From positions 434,001 to 498,000 of the forward strand of contig NW_027332181.1 of NCBI RefSeq assembly GCF_040802235.1: a stretch of DNA of 64,000 nt, written 5' to 3'. Shown one piece after another: positions 20,680 to 33,353 of the stretch. Each line of letters begins with the position of its first letter. The stretch's first letter is position 1. The notes under the pieces were generated by a model. It made no database searches. It worked only from the letters and a program-made list of their open reading frames with translations, and had not been told where the DNA came from. A program made the position numbers and the translations under genes. The DNA is from Manis javanica (Eukaryota > Chordata > Mammalia > Pholidota > Manidae).

Positions 20680-23600
20680 ACTTACATATATCCTACTGTC
20701 TTTTTAATGTGCCTGTTTCTGAGCTTTATATGAATGGAATTGTGCTGTACGTTCTTCTGTGATTTGCTTATGCCCGAAGTATGCTTTTGAAACTCTCCCA
20801 TGTGATTGCATGTGACAGTAGTTTGTTCCTGTTCACTGATGTATAATATTCCACTGTAAGATTATGTCACTTTATGTTTCTGTACTTGAGCATGGGGGTT
20901 GTTTCCAGTTTTAGTGATTTGCACATTCTTATGCAGGACTTCTGATGTACTCAAGTCTTTTAAGGGAATGTACACGAGTGAAATTACAGATTTAGAGAAT
21001 ATTTTAAGAATATATGTATGTTTACATTTACGAGGTCATGTCAACATATTTTCTGAAGTGGTAACATCATCTAAATTCTCCATTTTAGTGAAGGTGAATT
21101 TTCAGTGGCTTTCTCCATTATAATAGAGCACATTTTGTGTCTTTTTAAGAAATCCATCCCATTTTTAATGTCATGGAGATACACTCCTATATTGCTCTCT
21201 AAAATTGGATAGTTGTGCCTTTCACCAGAGTTAAGAAGTGCTCTCTGGTTTTTCTATTCAAATAAAATCAAGATAATCCCATTGTTTGCAAATTTGGTAA
21301 AACATCCAAAAAGCTGACTAGGCCTTGTGTTGTGTTTGTCAGAAGATTTTAAACTATTATTCATTTTCTTCTGGGGATAAAGGTTATTTAGGTTTTCTAT
21401 TTCTTCTTGAACAGGTGTTAATTTGTATTTTACCAGAATTTATCCATTTCATCTGTTTTCAAATTTTGCAAAACATTATTCATAATATTTCATTGTTATC
21501 AATTTAAATTCTGATGCATCTTTGCCCATCTTTTTGATAAGTCTGTTAGAGATTTATCAAAGAATCAATTGTTAGTTTTGTTGATCTTATCTATTATATA
21601 TTTACTTTCTGTTTCATTAACTTCTGTTTATATCTTTCTTTCCCTCTACTTTCTTAAGCTCTATTCTGATGTTCTTTTTTTTTAATACAACTTTTTTTTT
21701 TTTTTTTTAGGAGAGCAAAGCAGAGGCTTTATTTAGAGAGAAAGCGAGAGGACAGAGCTCCTGGCTCACGCCTGGAGGGGACAAGAGAGCCCCTAATATA
21801 ACTTTTTAAGAGCTTAGCTCAGAAATCCTGTTATTTTTCTTTTCTAAGTATATAAATTTCCTGTTAATATAATTTTAATGAAATTGTACAGGTTTTGGTA
21901 TATTGTATTTTCATCTTTGAGTTCTATTTAGTTTTAAATTTCTACTCATTAAATGCTTAGTTCTTAAAAAGTAATATTTTCAAATATACTGTGTTCCCTA
22001 GTAATGTTTTTGTTACTGATTTTTAACTAAATTGCACTACAGTCAGAAGTGGTCTGAAAGGCGCTAATCCTTTGCTACTCAGTAAGGTCAGCTTTTTAGC
22101 TGAGCACATCTTCATTGTTTCATGTGCATACAAAGAAGGTACATAAGTTTAGATGCAACATTCAAGAAATATCAATTAGATCATACACTGCTCAGATTTC
22201 TATATTTTAAAGATTTCCTTGTGGCTGCATTTTCTTACATTTACTTGGAGAGTTGTTTTAAAATCTCATTAGGAGTGTGGATTTTTCCATTTCTTATTAC
22301 AATTCTGTCAAAATTTTGCTTCATATGCTCTGAGACCATTATTGTTAGGGACATACAGGTTTAGAATTTGTATGTCTTCCCTGCTAATTGAAGATTTTAG
22401 TGTTATAAGGTGACCTTTATTGAAACAATTTTTGCCTAAACATAAGTTTTGTCTGATACTAACATAAGGACAACACTTAATTTTGGTTATTAGTTACCTA
22501 GTATATCTTTCTTCATCCTTTAAGTTTCAATATGTTTGTATCTTTATGTTGTAGATAACTGTATCTCTTGTAAATGGTTGGTTTTCTAAAAAAAAAATCC
22601 CATCTGGCGGCTGAGGTCTTTTGACCATGTCTATTTACATATGAGCAACAGAATTTATTGCCACTCTCTTGTTATGTACTTTCTATTTGACCCATTTTGT
22701 AAATCTCTGCCACTCTCTCTGCCTTCTTGCCTTTCCAAATATTAAAGGTATTTTTTTCTTTTTTCATTCCCTTTCCCCTCCTTGACTCGTTTGGAAGGTC
22801 CATATGCTACCTCTGTACTTTTAATGGTTACCAAGACTATTTGTCAATATAAACTAAATTCTACAGATGAAAGTCAAAAGTTAATCAATACCTTTATTTG
22901 CCTTCAATAAGGACTCTGGGAAGTTTGGCTCCACCAGCCCCCATCCCATGTTCTCTGCATTCGTGCCACAGGATTTTGGTTTAGCCTGTTTGCTACCCCT
23001 CCACACACATACACACATGTACATAAAATGGATATTTTATTATTATTTTATAAAATTCTTCCTTATTTATATATTTGCCACTATCTTTTCTCACCACTCT
23101 TTCTTGAATCTCGAACTTTCTATCAGGGATCATTTTTCTTCTGCTTGGACTACATGCTCTAGCATTTCATATAGTGAGAGTATGCAAGCGTAAAATCTCT
23201 GGGTTTTTTTTGTCTGAAATTGCCCTTAGTCGCCTACATTCTTCAAAGATAGTTTCTCCAAGTATTTTCTTTTAGGTTCACATAGTTGTTCTCAGCAAAT
23301 TGAAGGTGTTTTCCATTGTTGCTATTTACAAGTGAATCATTAGACCATTTGCTGTTTATTCATAGGGTGTCTGCCTTTTCTCTCTAGCTGCCTTTAATGA
23401 TTTCTGTCTTCTCCCCATCCCTCCCTTCCCTCTCTCCACTCCCTCTCCCCACCCCTGTTCTTTCCCTCAGACATCTGTCTCTCTTTTTCTTTGGATTTGT
23501 TAGGCTTCCTGAGTCTGAGGAATTATTTCCAGTTTCTGGAAAATTCTCAGCAGTTAATACTATTGCATCTTCCCCATTCTTTCTATATTCCATTATAGGA

Positions 23601-24150
23601 GGAAAGCCAATTTAATGTATAGTAGACTCTATTCTACCCTCTATCTTTTTACTTAAAATTAACTTGTTATAATCTGAATATTTTTAATCAGTCAAAATTG
23701 CATTCTTAGTAATTTCTTTGGATTTGTCTTCTAGTTGACACTCTTTAGCTGCATCTAATCTAATGTTTAATTGATGTACTGAATATTCAATTTCCAGTGT
23801 CATAGTTCTTATTTTAAAAACCTATTTGATTATTTATCAAGACTTCCTGTTCATTCTTTAAAAGCCCTTGTTCCTGCTCATATTCTTAAGCTTCTCTTTT
23901 ATTTGCTTAAATATAATAAACATAATTGTTCTATATTCCATGTCTGAGATTCTAATATCTGAAGTCTTTGGTTGTTTCTGCTGGTCTTTGTTAATTTTTT
24001 TGCTGATTGTCATAGAGCTTGTTTCCTTGAGTGTTTTATAAATTTTAAATGTGAACTGTTCCCTTTTCCTTAAAACTTTATCTGTGAGAATTGTTTGAGG
24101 TCTGCGTTGGAGTTGTCTGAGGTACTTAGAAAGGATTTTATTTTTAATCC
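20680..24150 (-). mobile_element. Old L1 (L1M type), degraded
   Basis: Read on the + strand it is the reverse of L1 in order: 3' region with 'ttatatgaatggaattgtgc' and 'gtataatattccactgtaag'; ORF2 pieces such as 'gatttatcaaagaatcaatt' and 'gtgttataaggtgaccttta'; then 5' parts near 23150-24150 ('agcatttcatatagtgagag'). No long frame survives. It is interrupted at about 21697-21793 by a small polyadenylated insert. Confidence 0.7.
21697..21793 (-). mobile_element. Short polyadenylated LTR-type retrocopy inside the L1
   Basis: A run of T (to 21708) is followed by about 85 bp. Its reverse complement ends with AATAAAGCCTCTGC a few bases before the A tail, which looks like the R-region end of a retroviral LTR transcript. 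The flanks are near-identical 14-mers (taatacaactttttt-like at 21683 and taatataacttttt at 21794, one mismatch), typical of L1-driven insertion. The retroviral origin is inference; the tail and duplication are visible. Confidence 0.55.
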
Positions 24151-24729
24151 TGCCAGTTATCTGAGAGTACTAACAACCCAAGACCATTTAAATTAAGTTT
24201 AAATGTTTGAGATTTTTCATGTCTATAGATAGATGGATTCAGACAGAAAACATTTGAGTCTAGCTTGTGGTTGCAAACCTTTGGGGGAATTTCTTTCATC
24301 CCTCCAGTGCCAGGGTCAGGACAGGCTAGATTCATTCTTCATGGCAGATTTGTTTCTTATTCACCTTTCATCTAAGGGCATAGTCTTTGTGCTCCAAATT
24401 TATGCAGGAGAACAGTACTATATTTCCCACCACAGGCAGGCCTGAGACATTCCCACCTGTCCTCTAGGCTTGTATAGCTGCCAATGAAAAGTCCCTGTCT
24501 CTAGGGGTCAGCAAACCCTTCAGGATAAAAGTGAGCTTTGTTTGTTCACTTACCTAGTTTTACTTAATTTTTGGAGTCTGTGGACTTACTACTTTCATTC
24601 AATCTCAGGGAGACTTATAGGGGTTTTAAAATATATGTGTTTAACCCAGCATTTTAGCTCTTTCAGTTGGTAGGGTTATACAGAGTGCCTAATCTGCTGT
24701 ACTACTGGATACATAGCCTGACCCAAGCC

Positions 24730-25085
24730 AGCTGGAATAGTCATTCACACATAAACTCAAATGTGGCTTCTGCCCCACACTCCATGCTAAATCAAATGCC
24801 ACTTCTCAGGTCTCATCTTACACAACCTCTCAGAGGCATTTGGCACAGCTGACCTCTCCTGACCTAGAAGGTTCCTCTTCTCTAGGTTCCTGTGACCGCA
24901 GTCTGTTGCTGCTCCTTCTTTTCCTTCTTGGTCTCCTTTCCCACTTCTCCTCTGCTACCCCTAAAGGTTGTCACCCCTCCATCAAGGGCTCAGCCCTGGC
25001 CTCTCTTCTCTTCAAACTCTACACACTCAGCCTAGGCAATTTTACCCATTCCTGTACCTTCAAATATCATCTGTAATCCCTGTAT
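24730..25085 (+). repeat. L2 fragment
   Basis: Forward L2 3' half: 'cagaggcatttggcacagct', 'cacttctcctctgctacccc', 'tcaagggctcagccctggcc', 'cttcaaatatcatctgtaa'. Confidence 0.75.
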
Positions 25086-25466
25086 GTCCAAGGGCACAGC
25101 TCTAGCCAGGCCTCCTGTATACTCTAGATAATTCCTGGTGTTTCCGTAGGCAGTTCCAACATAACAGGTGTGAACCCCACCAAAGGTAAGTATCCATGAC
25201 TGCTCAGGCAGAATCATGTAATTCTTGTAGAGAATTCCTCAAGCTTATACTCCACAGGGCATCAATACCTTTGATATAACTATACAAAGGAAGCCCTTTT
25301 AAAAAAAATACCTGAGTACCACTCTGTCCATTACCCAACACCTCCAAAGAGTGGAGAGAAACAGATTAGTCAAATCTTGGAGGTTAAGGGGGATCAAATA
25401 AAATGAGAGGAAAATGAAAAGCATTTTTAAATGGAAAATATGGTAGGAAAAATAGCCTAAAGAGAA
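25086..25466. other. No recognised feature
   Basis: A/T-rich sequence without gene or clear repeat, ending at the A tail (as poly-T) of the retroviral retrocopy. Confidence 0.4.
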
Positions 25467-27117
25467 TTTTTTTTTTTGAGAGGGCATCTCATATTTATTG
25501 ATCATATGGTTGTTAACAACAATAAAATTCTGTATAGGGGACTCAATGCACAATCATTAATCAACCCCAAGCCTAATTCTCAACAGTCTCCAATCTTCTG
25601 AAGGATGACGAACAAGTTCTTACATGGTGGACAAGTTCTTACATAGTGAATAAGTTCTTACATGGTGAACAGTGCAAGGGCAGTCATCACAGAAACTTTT
25701 GATTTCAATCACGCTTCATGAACTATAAACAATCAGGTCAATTATGATTATTTGATTTTTATACTTGATTTATATGTGAATCCCACATTTCTCCCTTATT
25801 ATTATTATTATTATTTTTAAATAAAAATGCTGAAGTGGTAGGTAGATGCAAGATAAAGGTAGAAAACATAGTTTAGTTCTGTAAAAGGGCAAATGTAGAT
25901 GATCAGGTGTGTGCCTATGGACTAAGTATTACTCCAAGCTAGACAAGGGCAGCAAAACATCCACGGATGCAGAAGATTTCTCTCATAATGGGGGGGTGAG
26001 GTTCTAGGCCTCACCTCTGTTGATTCCCAATTTCTCATCTGATGGCCCCCCTGCGACTGTGCCTGTCTTAGGTTGTTCCTCCCTTGAGGAATCTTGCCCG
26101 TCTCTGCCTAACCAGTCATCTTCCGGAGCCATACAGGGAAATGTTAAGTTGGTAAGTGAGAGAGAAGCAATATTGTTTGAAAAGGTTAGGTTAGCTTTTT
26201 ACTTTTTGGCAGATTTATGCCCTGTGACTTCTATGCCCAGCATTTGTCTTGAGGTATCTTTACCACTTGGAAGAATTATGATACTCGGTAATTTCGATAT
26301 GAGGCATGAATTCTACTTAGGGGTTGTAATTATGAAGGAAGAGGAGAAGCTATAGAAGTAGTAGATGGAAGAAAACATGGGAAGATTGATTATTTCATTG
26401 ACATATCTTCTTGTAGTGTAACATAAGTTTGTACAGGTTTTAACCTAATTAAATTGCGTGTACACATTAACATAATAGGAATACAGCTACATCACCAAAG
26501 CAGATCAAGGATTACCAGCCATATCCAGTAAAAACAAGAAAACCAGTTAGGCACCCAAGGCATTTGTGAAAACTTATCAATGATATAATGGATATTGTCT
26601 GACTGAGTTTGAATATTTTGAGAAAAATCAGACAAATTAAAACAACACATTCCTGGGAACTGTTCACATCCCATATGTTCTTTTAACAGTAGATAGTCTA
26701 TAGTGCAAGATTTTGGAGCGCTGCAACCTGTACTTCTCATAATTCTTGGTTGAGTTCCGACAGTATAGATCCAGTCAAATTTGTTGTTTTACTGTATGCA
26801 CAGGCCAGCTTAGATATCTCCTTTTTCATTCCAATGGCAAGTCCAGGAACTGGTGGGATGAATGCGGCTACAACTGCAACAGCACCAGGATCTTTGTTGA
26901 AATTTTTTGATGATCATCTTCTGGAATGACTCTTCCAGAGAATGTTGATGTTGGAAGTTCTTCTTCATATCGTATCTTAATTTGTTTACTGGGTAGCCAA
27001 ATTAGGCTTTGATCCTCTGTATAAACACAAACTAACCCTTTGCCCCCACTTTGATATGCCCTTTATACCATTGTGAAGAACCTATTGGAGATGACCACAC
27101 AGGAACTGCCTTTTTTC
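25467..27117 (-). mobile_element. Processed endogenous retrovirus transcript: env remnant plus U3-R, polyadenylated
   Basis: On the - strand the order is: env-derived sequence, an (AAT)n tract, a purine-rich 'aagggagaaa' followed at once by TGTGGGATTC (the expected polypurine tract and LTR start), then about 300 bp to an AATAAA and an A tail of 11. A 3' end in poly(A) rather than a full LTR indicates a copied mRNA. The env piece (82 codons, 26492-26740) carries a CX6CC motif (CEQFPGMCC), found in transmembrane subunits of Env proteins that bind their surface subunit covalently. Reading is broken on both sides, with no gag or pol. Its first ~540 bp match the copy at 58347-58892. Confidence 0.7.
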
Positions 27118-27280
27118 CTTTTTTTTTTTTTTAAGAGAAAGGAATATTATCAGAAAAATGTACTTCCATAGCTGATCATCTCACACCCTTTAAATGATCA
27201 AAATTAGGGATATTTAAAGCATGCATTACTCGGTGATTTGCAGTTAGTTTTATCCTATCATGGAGTAAACCCCCTTTTCT
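27118..27280. other. Unassigned spacer with T-rich run
   Basis: A poly-T of about 14 (27119-27132) and some 150 bp of A/T-rich sequence lie between the retroviral copy and the L1 3' end. This may be more of the retroviral element or an older insertion boundary. Confidence 0.4.
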
Positions 27281-27869
27281 CCTTTTTTTATTGTTATCTT
27301 TAATCTACAATTACATGAAGAACATTATGTTTACTAGGCTCTCCCCTATACCAGGTCCCCCCCACAAACCCTCTTACAGTCACTGTCCATCAGCATAGCA
27401 AAATGTTGTATAATCACTACCTGTCTTTGTGTTGTACAGCCCTCCCCTTTCTCCCACCCCCCCATTATGCATGCTAATCAGAATAGCCCCTTCTCCCCCC
27501 TTTATCTCTCCCTACCCACCCATCCTCCCCAGTCCCTTTCCCTTTGGTACCTGTTAGTCCATTCTTAGGTTCTGTGATTCTGCTGCTGTTTTGTTCCTTC
27601 AGTTTTTCCTTTGTTCTTATACTCCACAGATGAGTGAAATCATTTGGTATTTCTCTTTCTCCACTTGGCTTATTTCACTGAGCATAATACCCTCTAGCTC
27701 CATCCATGTTGTTGCAAATGGTAGGATTTGTTTTCTTCTTATGGCTGAATAATATTCCATTGTGTATATGTACCACATCTTCTTTATCCATTCATCTACT
27801 GATGGACACTTAGGTTACTTCCAATTCTTGGCTATTGTCAATAGTGCTGCAATAAACATATGGGTGCAT

Positions 27870-30800
27870 CTGTCTTTTTCAAACTTGAGTGCTGCATTCT
27901 TACAGTAAATTCCTAGGAGTGGAATTCCTGGGTCAAATGGTAAGTCTATTTTGAGCATTCTGAGGAACCTCCATACTGCTTTCCACAATGGTTGAACTAA
28001 TTTACATTCCCACCAGCAGTGTAGGAGGGTTCCCCTTTCTCCACAACCTTGCCAACATTTGTTGTTTGTCTTTGGATAGCAGCCATCCTTACTGGTGTGA
28101 GGTGATACCTCATTGTGGTTTTAATTTGCATTTCTCTGATAATTAGCGATGTGGAGCATCTTTTCATGTGTCTGTTGGCCATCTCTATTTCTTTTTTGGA
28201 GAACTGTCTGTTCAGTTTCTCTGCCCATTTTTTAATTGGATTATTTGTTTTTTGTTTGTTGAGGTGGGTGAGCTCTTTATATATTTTGGACATCAACCCT
28301 TTATCAGATCTGTCATTTAGAAATATATTCTCCCATACTGTAGGGTACCTTTTTGTTCTATTGATGGTGTCTTTTGCTGTACAGAAGCTTTTCAGCTTAA
28401 TATAGTTCCACTTGTTCATTTTTGCTGTTGTTTTCCTTGCCCGGGGAGAGATGTTCAAGAAGAGGTCACTCATGTTTATGTCTAAGAGGTTTTTGCCTAT
28501 GTTTTTTTCCAAGAGTTTTATGGTTTCATGACTTACATTCAGGTCTTTGATCCATTTTGAATTTACTTTTATGTATGGGGTTAGACAATGGTCCAGTTTC
28601 GTTTTCCTACATGTAGCTGTCCAGTTTTGCCAACACCATCTGTTGAAGAGACTGTTGTTTTGCCATTGTAAGTCCATGGCTCTTTTATCAAATATTAATT
28701 GACAATATATGTTTGGGTTAATATCTGGAGTCTGTAATCTGTTCCACTGGTCTGTGGCTCTGTTCTTGTGCCAGTACCAAATTGTCTTGATTACTATGGC
28801 TTTGTAGTAGAGCTTGAAGTTGGGGAGTGAGATCCCCCCTACTTTATTCTTCTTTCTCAGGATTGCTTTGGCTATTCGAGGTCTTTAGTGATTCCATATG
28901 AATTTTTGAACTATTTGTTCGAGTTCGTTGAAAAATGTTGTTGGTAATTTGATAGGGATTGCATCAAGTCTGTATATTGCTTTGGGCAGATGGCCATTTT
29001 GACGATATTAATTTTTCCTAGCCATGAGAATGGGATGAGTTTCCATTTGTTAGTGTCCCCTTTAATTTCTCTTAAGAGTGACTTGTAGTTTTCAAGGTAT
29101 AGGTCTTTTACTCCTTTGGTTAGGTTTATTCCTAGGTATTTTATTCTTTTTGATGCAGTTGTGAATGGAGTTGTTTTCCTGATTTCTCTTTCTATTGGTT
29201 CCTTGTTAGTGTGTAGGACAGCCACAGATTTCTGTGTGTTAGTTTTGTATCCTGCAACTTTGCTGTATTCTGATATCAGTTCTAGTAGTTTTGGAGTGGA
29301 GTCTTAGGGTTTTTTATATACAATATCATGTCATCTGCAAATAGTGACAGTTTTACTTCTTCTTTACCAATCTGGATTCCTTGTATTTCTTTGTTTTGTC
29401 TGATTGCCGTCGCTAGGACCTCCAGTACTATGTTGAATAACAGTGGGGATAGTGGGCATCCCTGTCTTGTTCCCGATCTCAGAGGAAAAGCTTTCAGCTT
29501 CTCGCTGTTCAGTATAACGTTGGCTGTGGGTTTATCATATATGGCCTTTATTATGTTGAGGTACTTGCCCTCTATACCCATTTTGCTGAGAGTTTTTATC
29601 ATGAGTGGATGTTGAATTTTGTCAAATGCTATTTCAGCATCTATGGAGATGATCATGTGGTTTTTCTTTTTGTTGATGTGGTGGATGATGTTGATGGATT
29701 TGCGAATGTTGTACCATCCTTGCATCCCTGGGATGAACCGCACTTGGTCCTGGTGTATGATCCTTTTGATATATTTTTGAATTCTGTTTGCTAATATTTT
29801 ATTTAGTATTTTTGCATCTATATTCATCAGGGATAGTGATAATTTTCTTTTTTAGTGGGGTCTTTGCCTGGTTTTGGTATTAGGGTGATGTTGGCTTCAT
29901 AGAATAAGTTTGGGAGTATTCCCTCCACTTCTGTTTTTTGAAAACTTCAAGGAGAATGGGTATTATGTCTTCTCTGTGTGTCTGATAAAATTCCGAGGTA
30001 AATCCGTCCAGCCCGGGGGTTTTGTTCTTGGGTAGTTTTTTGATTACCGTTTGAATTTCTTTGCTCGTAATTGGTTTGTTTAACTTTTGTATTTCTTCCT
30101 TGGTCAGTCTTGGAAGTTTGTATTTTTCTAGGAAGTTGTCCATTTCTTCTAGGTATTCCGGCTTGTTGGCATATAGGTTTTCATGGTAGTCTTTAATAAT
30201 TCTTTGTATTTCTGTGGAGTCTGTCATGATTTTTCCATTCTCATTTCTGATTCTGTTGGTTTGTGTTGATTCTCTTTTTCTCTTAATAAGTTTGGCTGGA
30301 GGCTTATCTGTTTTGTTTATTTTCTCAAAGAACCAGCTCTTGGTTTTGTTGATTTTGCTATTGTTTTATTCTTCTCAATTTTGTTTATTTCTTCCCTGAT
30401 CTTTATTATGTCCCTCCTTCTTCTGATTTTAAGCCTCATTTGTTCTTCTTTTTCCAGTTTTGATAATTGTGATGTTAGACTATTCATTTGGGATTGTTCT
30501 TCCTTCTTCAAGTGTGCCTGGATCGCTATATACTTTCCTCTTAAGACTGCTTTCACTGTGTCCCACAGAAGTTGGGGCTTTGTGTTGTTGTTGTCATTTG
30601 TTTCCATATATTCCTTGATCTCTATTTTAATTTGTTCATTGATCCATTGATTATTTAGGAGGATGTTGTTATGCCTCCATGTGTTTGTGAGCCTTTTTGT
30701 TTTCTTTGTAGAATTTATTTCTAGTTTTATACCTTTGTGGTCTGGAAAGTTGGTTGGTAGAATTTCAATCTTTTGTAATTTACTGAGGCTCTTTTTGTGA

Positions 30801-31419
30801 GCTAGTATGTAGTCTATTCTGGAGAATGTTCCATGTGCACTTGAGGAGAATGTATATCCTGTTGCTTTTGGATGTAGAGTTCTATAGATGTCTATTAGGT
30901 CCATTTGTTCTAGTGTGTTGTTGAGTGCCTCTGTGTCCTTATTTTCTGTCCAATGGATCTATCCTTTGGGGTGAGTGGCGTGTTGAAGTGTCCTAACATG
31001 AATGCATTGCATTCTGTTTCCCCCTTTAGTTCTCGTAGTATTTGTTTCAGATATGGTGGTGCTCCTGTGTTGGGTGCATATATATTTAGAATGGTTATAT
31101 CCTCTGGTTGGACTGAGCCATTTATCATTATGTAATGTCCTTCTTTGTCTCTTGTTACTTTCTTTGTTTTGAAGTCTATTTTGTCTGATACTAGTACTGC
31201 AATGCCTGCTTTCTTCTCTCTGTTGTTTGCCTGAAATATGTTTTTCCATCCCTTGACTTTTAGTCTGTGTATGTCTTTGGGTTTGAGGTGAGATTCTTGT
31301 ACGCAGCATATAGATGGGTCTGGCTTTTTTATTCATTCTATTACTCTGTGTCTTTTGATTGGTGCATTCTGTCCATTTACATTTAGTGTGCCTATTAAAA
31401 GATATGTACTTATTGCCAT
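27870..31419 (-). pseudogene. L1 ORF2 (endonuclease-reverse transcriptase), broken
   Basis: ORF2 starts at the ATG at 31417-31419 with LLIGTLNVNGQNAPIKRHR, the start of the apurinic endonuclease domain, and meets TGA about 30 codons in. Endonuclease pieces follow at 30910-31128 (VQPEDITILNIYAPN) and 30317-30904. The reverse transcriptase lies in 29282-29827, with the catalytic FADD motif ([11 protein letters not shown]) visible. Fragments at 28911-29225 and 27997-28677 cover the rest towards the cysteine-rich C-terminus. In a working element it copies L1 RNA at the nicked target. Here at least five frame breaks leave no function. Confidence 0.88.
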
Positions 31420-31449
31420 TGCAGGCTTTAGATTCGTGGTTACCAAAGG

Positions 31450-32479
31450 TTCAAGGTTAGCTTCTTTAGTATCTTACTGCCTAACTTAGCTTGCTTATTG
31501 AGCTGTTATATACACTGTCTGGAGATTGTTTTCTTCTCTCCCTTTGTATTCCTCCTCCTCCATTCTTCATATGTTGGGTGTTTCGTTCTGTGCTTTTTTT
31601 TGGGAGTGCTCCCATCTAGAGCAGTCGCTGTAAGGTGCCATGTAGAGGTGGTTTGTGGGAGGCAAATTCCCTCAACTTTTGCTTGTCTGGTAATTGTTTA
31701 ATCCCTCCACCGTATTTAAATGATAATCGTGCTGGATACAGTATCCTTCATTCAAGGCCCTTCTGTTTCATTGCATTAAATATATCATGCCATTCTCTTC
31801 TGGCCTGTAAGGTGTAAGGTTTCTATCAAGAAGTCTGATGATAGCCTGATGAGTTTTCCTTTAAAGGTGACCTTTTTCTCTCTAGCTGCCTTTAAAACTC
31901 TTTCTTTGTCCTTGATCTTTGCCATTTTAATTATTATGTGTTTTGGTGTTGTCCTCCTTGGGTCTGTTCTGTTGGGAGTTCTGTGTATTTCCATGGTCTG
32001 TTCGAATATTTCCTCCCCCAGTTTGGGGAAGTTTTCAGCAAGTATTTCTTCAAAGACACTTTCTATCCCTTTTTCTCTTCTTCTTCTTCTGGTACCCCTA
32101 TAATACGGATATTGTTCCTTTTGGATTGGTCACACAGTTCTCTCAATATTGTTTCATTCCTGGAGATCCTTTTATCTCTCTCTGCATCAGCTTCTATGCG
32201 TTCCTGTTCTCTGGTTTCTATTCCATCAATGGCCTCTTGCATCTTATCCATTCTGCTCTTAAATCCTTCCAGAGTTTGTTTCACTTCTGTAATCTCTTTC
32301 TGGGCATCTGTAATCTCCCTCCAGACTTCATCCCTTAGCTCTTGTATATTTCTCTGCATCTCCATCAGCATGTTTATGATTTTTATTTTGATTTCTTTTT
32401 CAGGAAGACTGGTTAGGTCTGTCTCCTTCTCAGGTGTTGTCTGTCTGATCTTTGTCTGCCTCTAATTTTGCCTTTTCAT
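31450..32479 (-). pseudogene. L1 ORF1 (RNA-binding chaperone), broken
   Basis: The likely start ATG is at 32477-32479. The sixth codon is TAG (32462-32464), so the frame ends at once. Downstream, 32063-32371 encodes a coiled-coil stretch (QELRDEVWREITDAQKEITE and on), followed by the start of the RRM region (NNIRIIGVPE). A second piece at 31785-31994 carries the C-terminal domain (PKHIIIKMAKIKDKERVLKA). The protein normally forms trimers on L1 RNA. Confidence 0.85.
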
Positions 32480-33353
32480 GGTGATAGAGATAGTTTGCAG
32501 AGCTGGCACGAGTGATGGCTGGAAGAACTTTCCTTCTTGTTGGTTTGTGGCCTTCCGCCCTGGGAGAACAGCCATCTCCCTCTTGTGGCTTGTGCTGGGT
32601 AGCTGCGCACAGACAGGGCTTATGATTCCTGCCGGGCTGCTATGGAGTTTATCTCTGCTGTTGCCCTGGGCGTGGCTTGCCTCGGGCTGCTGCTCCGATA
32701 TGGTGGAGCCATGTTGGAGGGGGAGCAGCCGGGATGGTGTTTATCTCCGTGAGGGGCCTCTGTGCTCCCTGCTGCCCAGGGGGTTAGAGTGCCCAGAGAT
32801 CCCTAGATTCCATGCTGCCGGACTAAGTGTCCCGGGATGCATCCGTCCGGTTTTGTGGTCCCTGTCCCTTTAAGACTTCCAAAAAGCACTCGCAAAAAAA
32901 AAAAAAAAAAATTAAGTAAATAATTAAAAAAAAAAAAAAAGCCATTGGCTTTTCTTTGTCCCCGGGCGCCGGCCTCAGGGACCAGCTCACAGGTCTTGCT
33001 GACCTGTTTCCCTAGTATCCAGGATCCCCTGCATGCACTGTGTCTGCGCTCTGGTCCAGATGGCTGGGGCTGGGTGATCAGCAGTCCTGGGCTCCCTCTC
33101 CCTCCTCGCTCTGACTCCTCTCCTCCCGCCAGGAGCTGGGGGGAGAGGCGCTTGCATCCTTCCGGGCTGGGGCTTGTATGTTACCCCCTTCGCAAGGCGC
33201 TGTGTTCTCGCAGGTGTGGATGTGGTCTGAATGTTGTCCTGTGTCCTCTGGTCTCTATTCTAGGAAGAGTTGTCTTTGTTATATTTTCATAAATATATGT
33301 GGTTTTGGTAGGAGATTTCTGCTGCTCTACTCACGCTGCCATCTTGGTTCCAC
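32480..33353 (-). promoter_or_regulatory. L1 5' UTR / promoter
   Basis: GC-rich sequence upstream of ORF1 with several CpGs, as in L1 internal promoters. It contains a strand-biased A-rich block (32895-32940 on the +, that is two T runs in the L1 sense strand) that looks like a replication-slippage expansion. Open frames of 115-131 codons on the opposite strand are shadows. Confidence 0.7.

Larger units (their letters stand above)
27281..33353 (-). mobile_element. Nearly full-length L1 LINE, inactive
   Basis: About 6.07 kb, the length of a complete L1. The 5' end (33353) reads GGTGGAACCAAGATGGCAGC on the - strand, a standard L1 start. It is followed by a GC-rich 5' UTR, ORF1, ORF2, a 3' UTR and a short A tail (T7 at 27283-27289). 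Both ORFs are broken by stops and shifts, so the copy is dead. Mutations are moderate, and it is younger than the other L1 pieces in the window. No clear flanking target duplication was found. Confidence 0.92.

Noticed and set aside
27997..30904. Several - strand frames of 100-226 codons resembling a polymerase gene
   Set aside because: These are pieces of one broken L1 ORF2 and not separate host genes.
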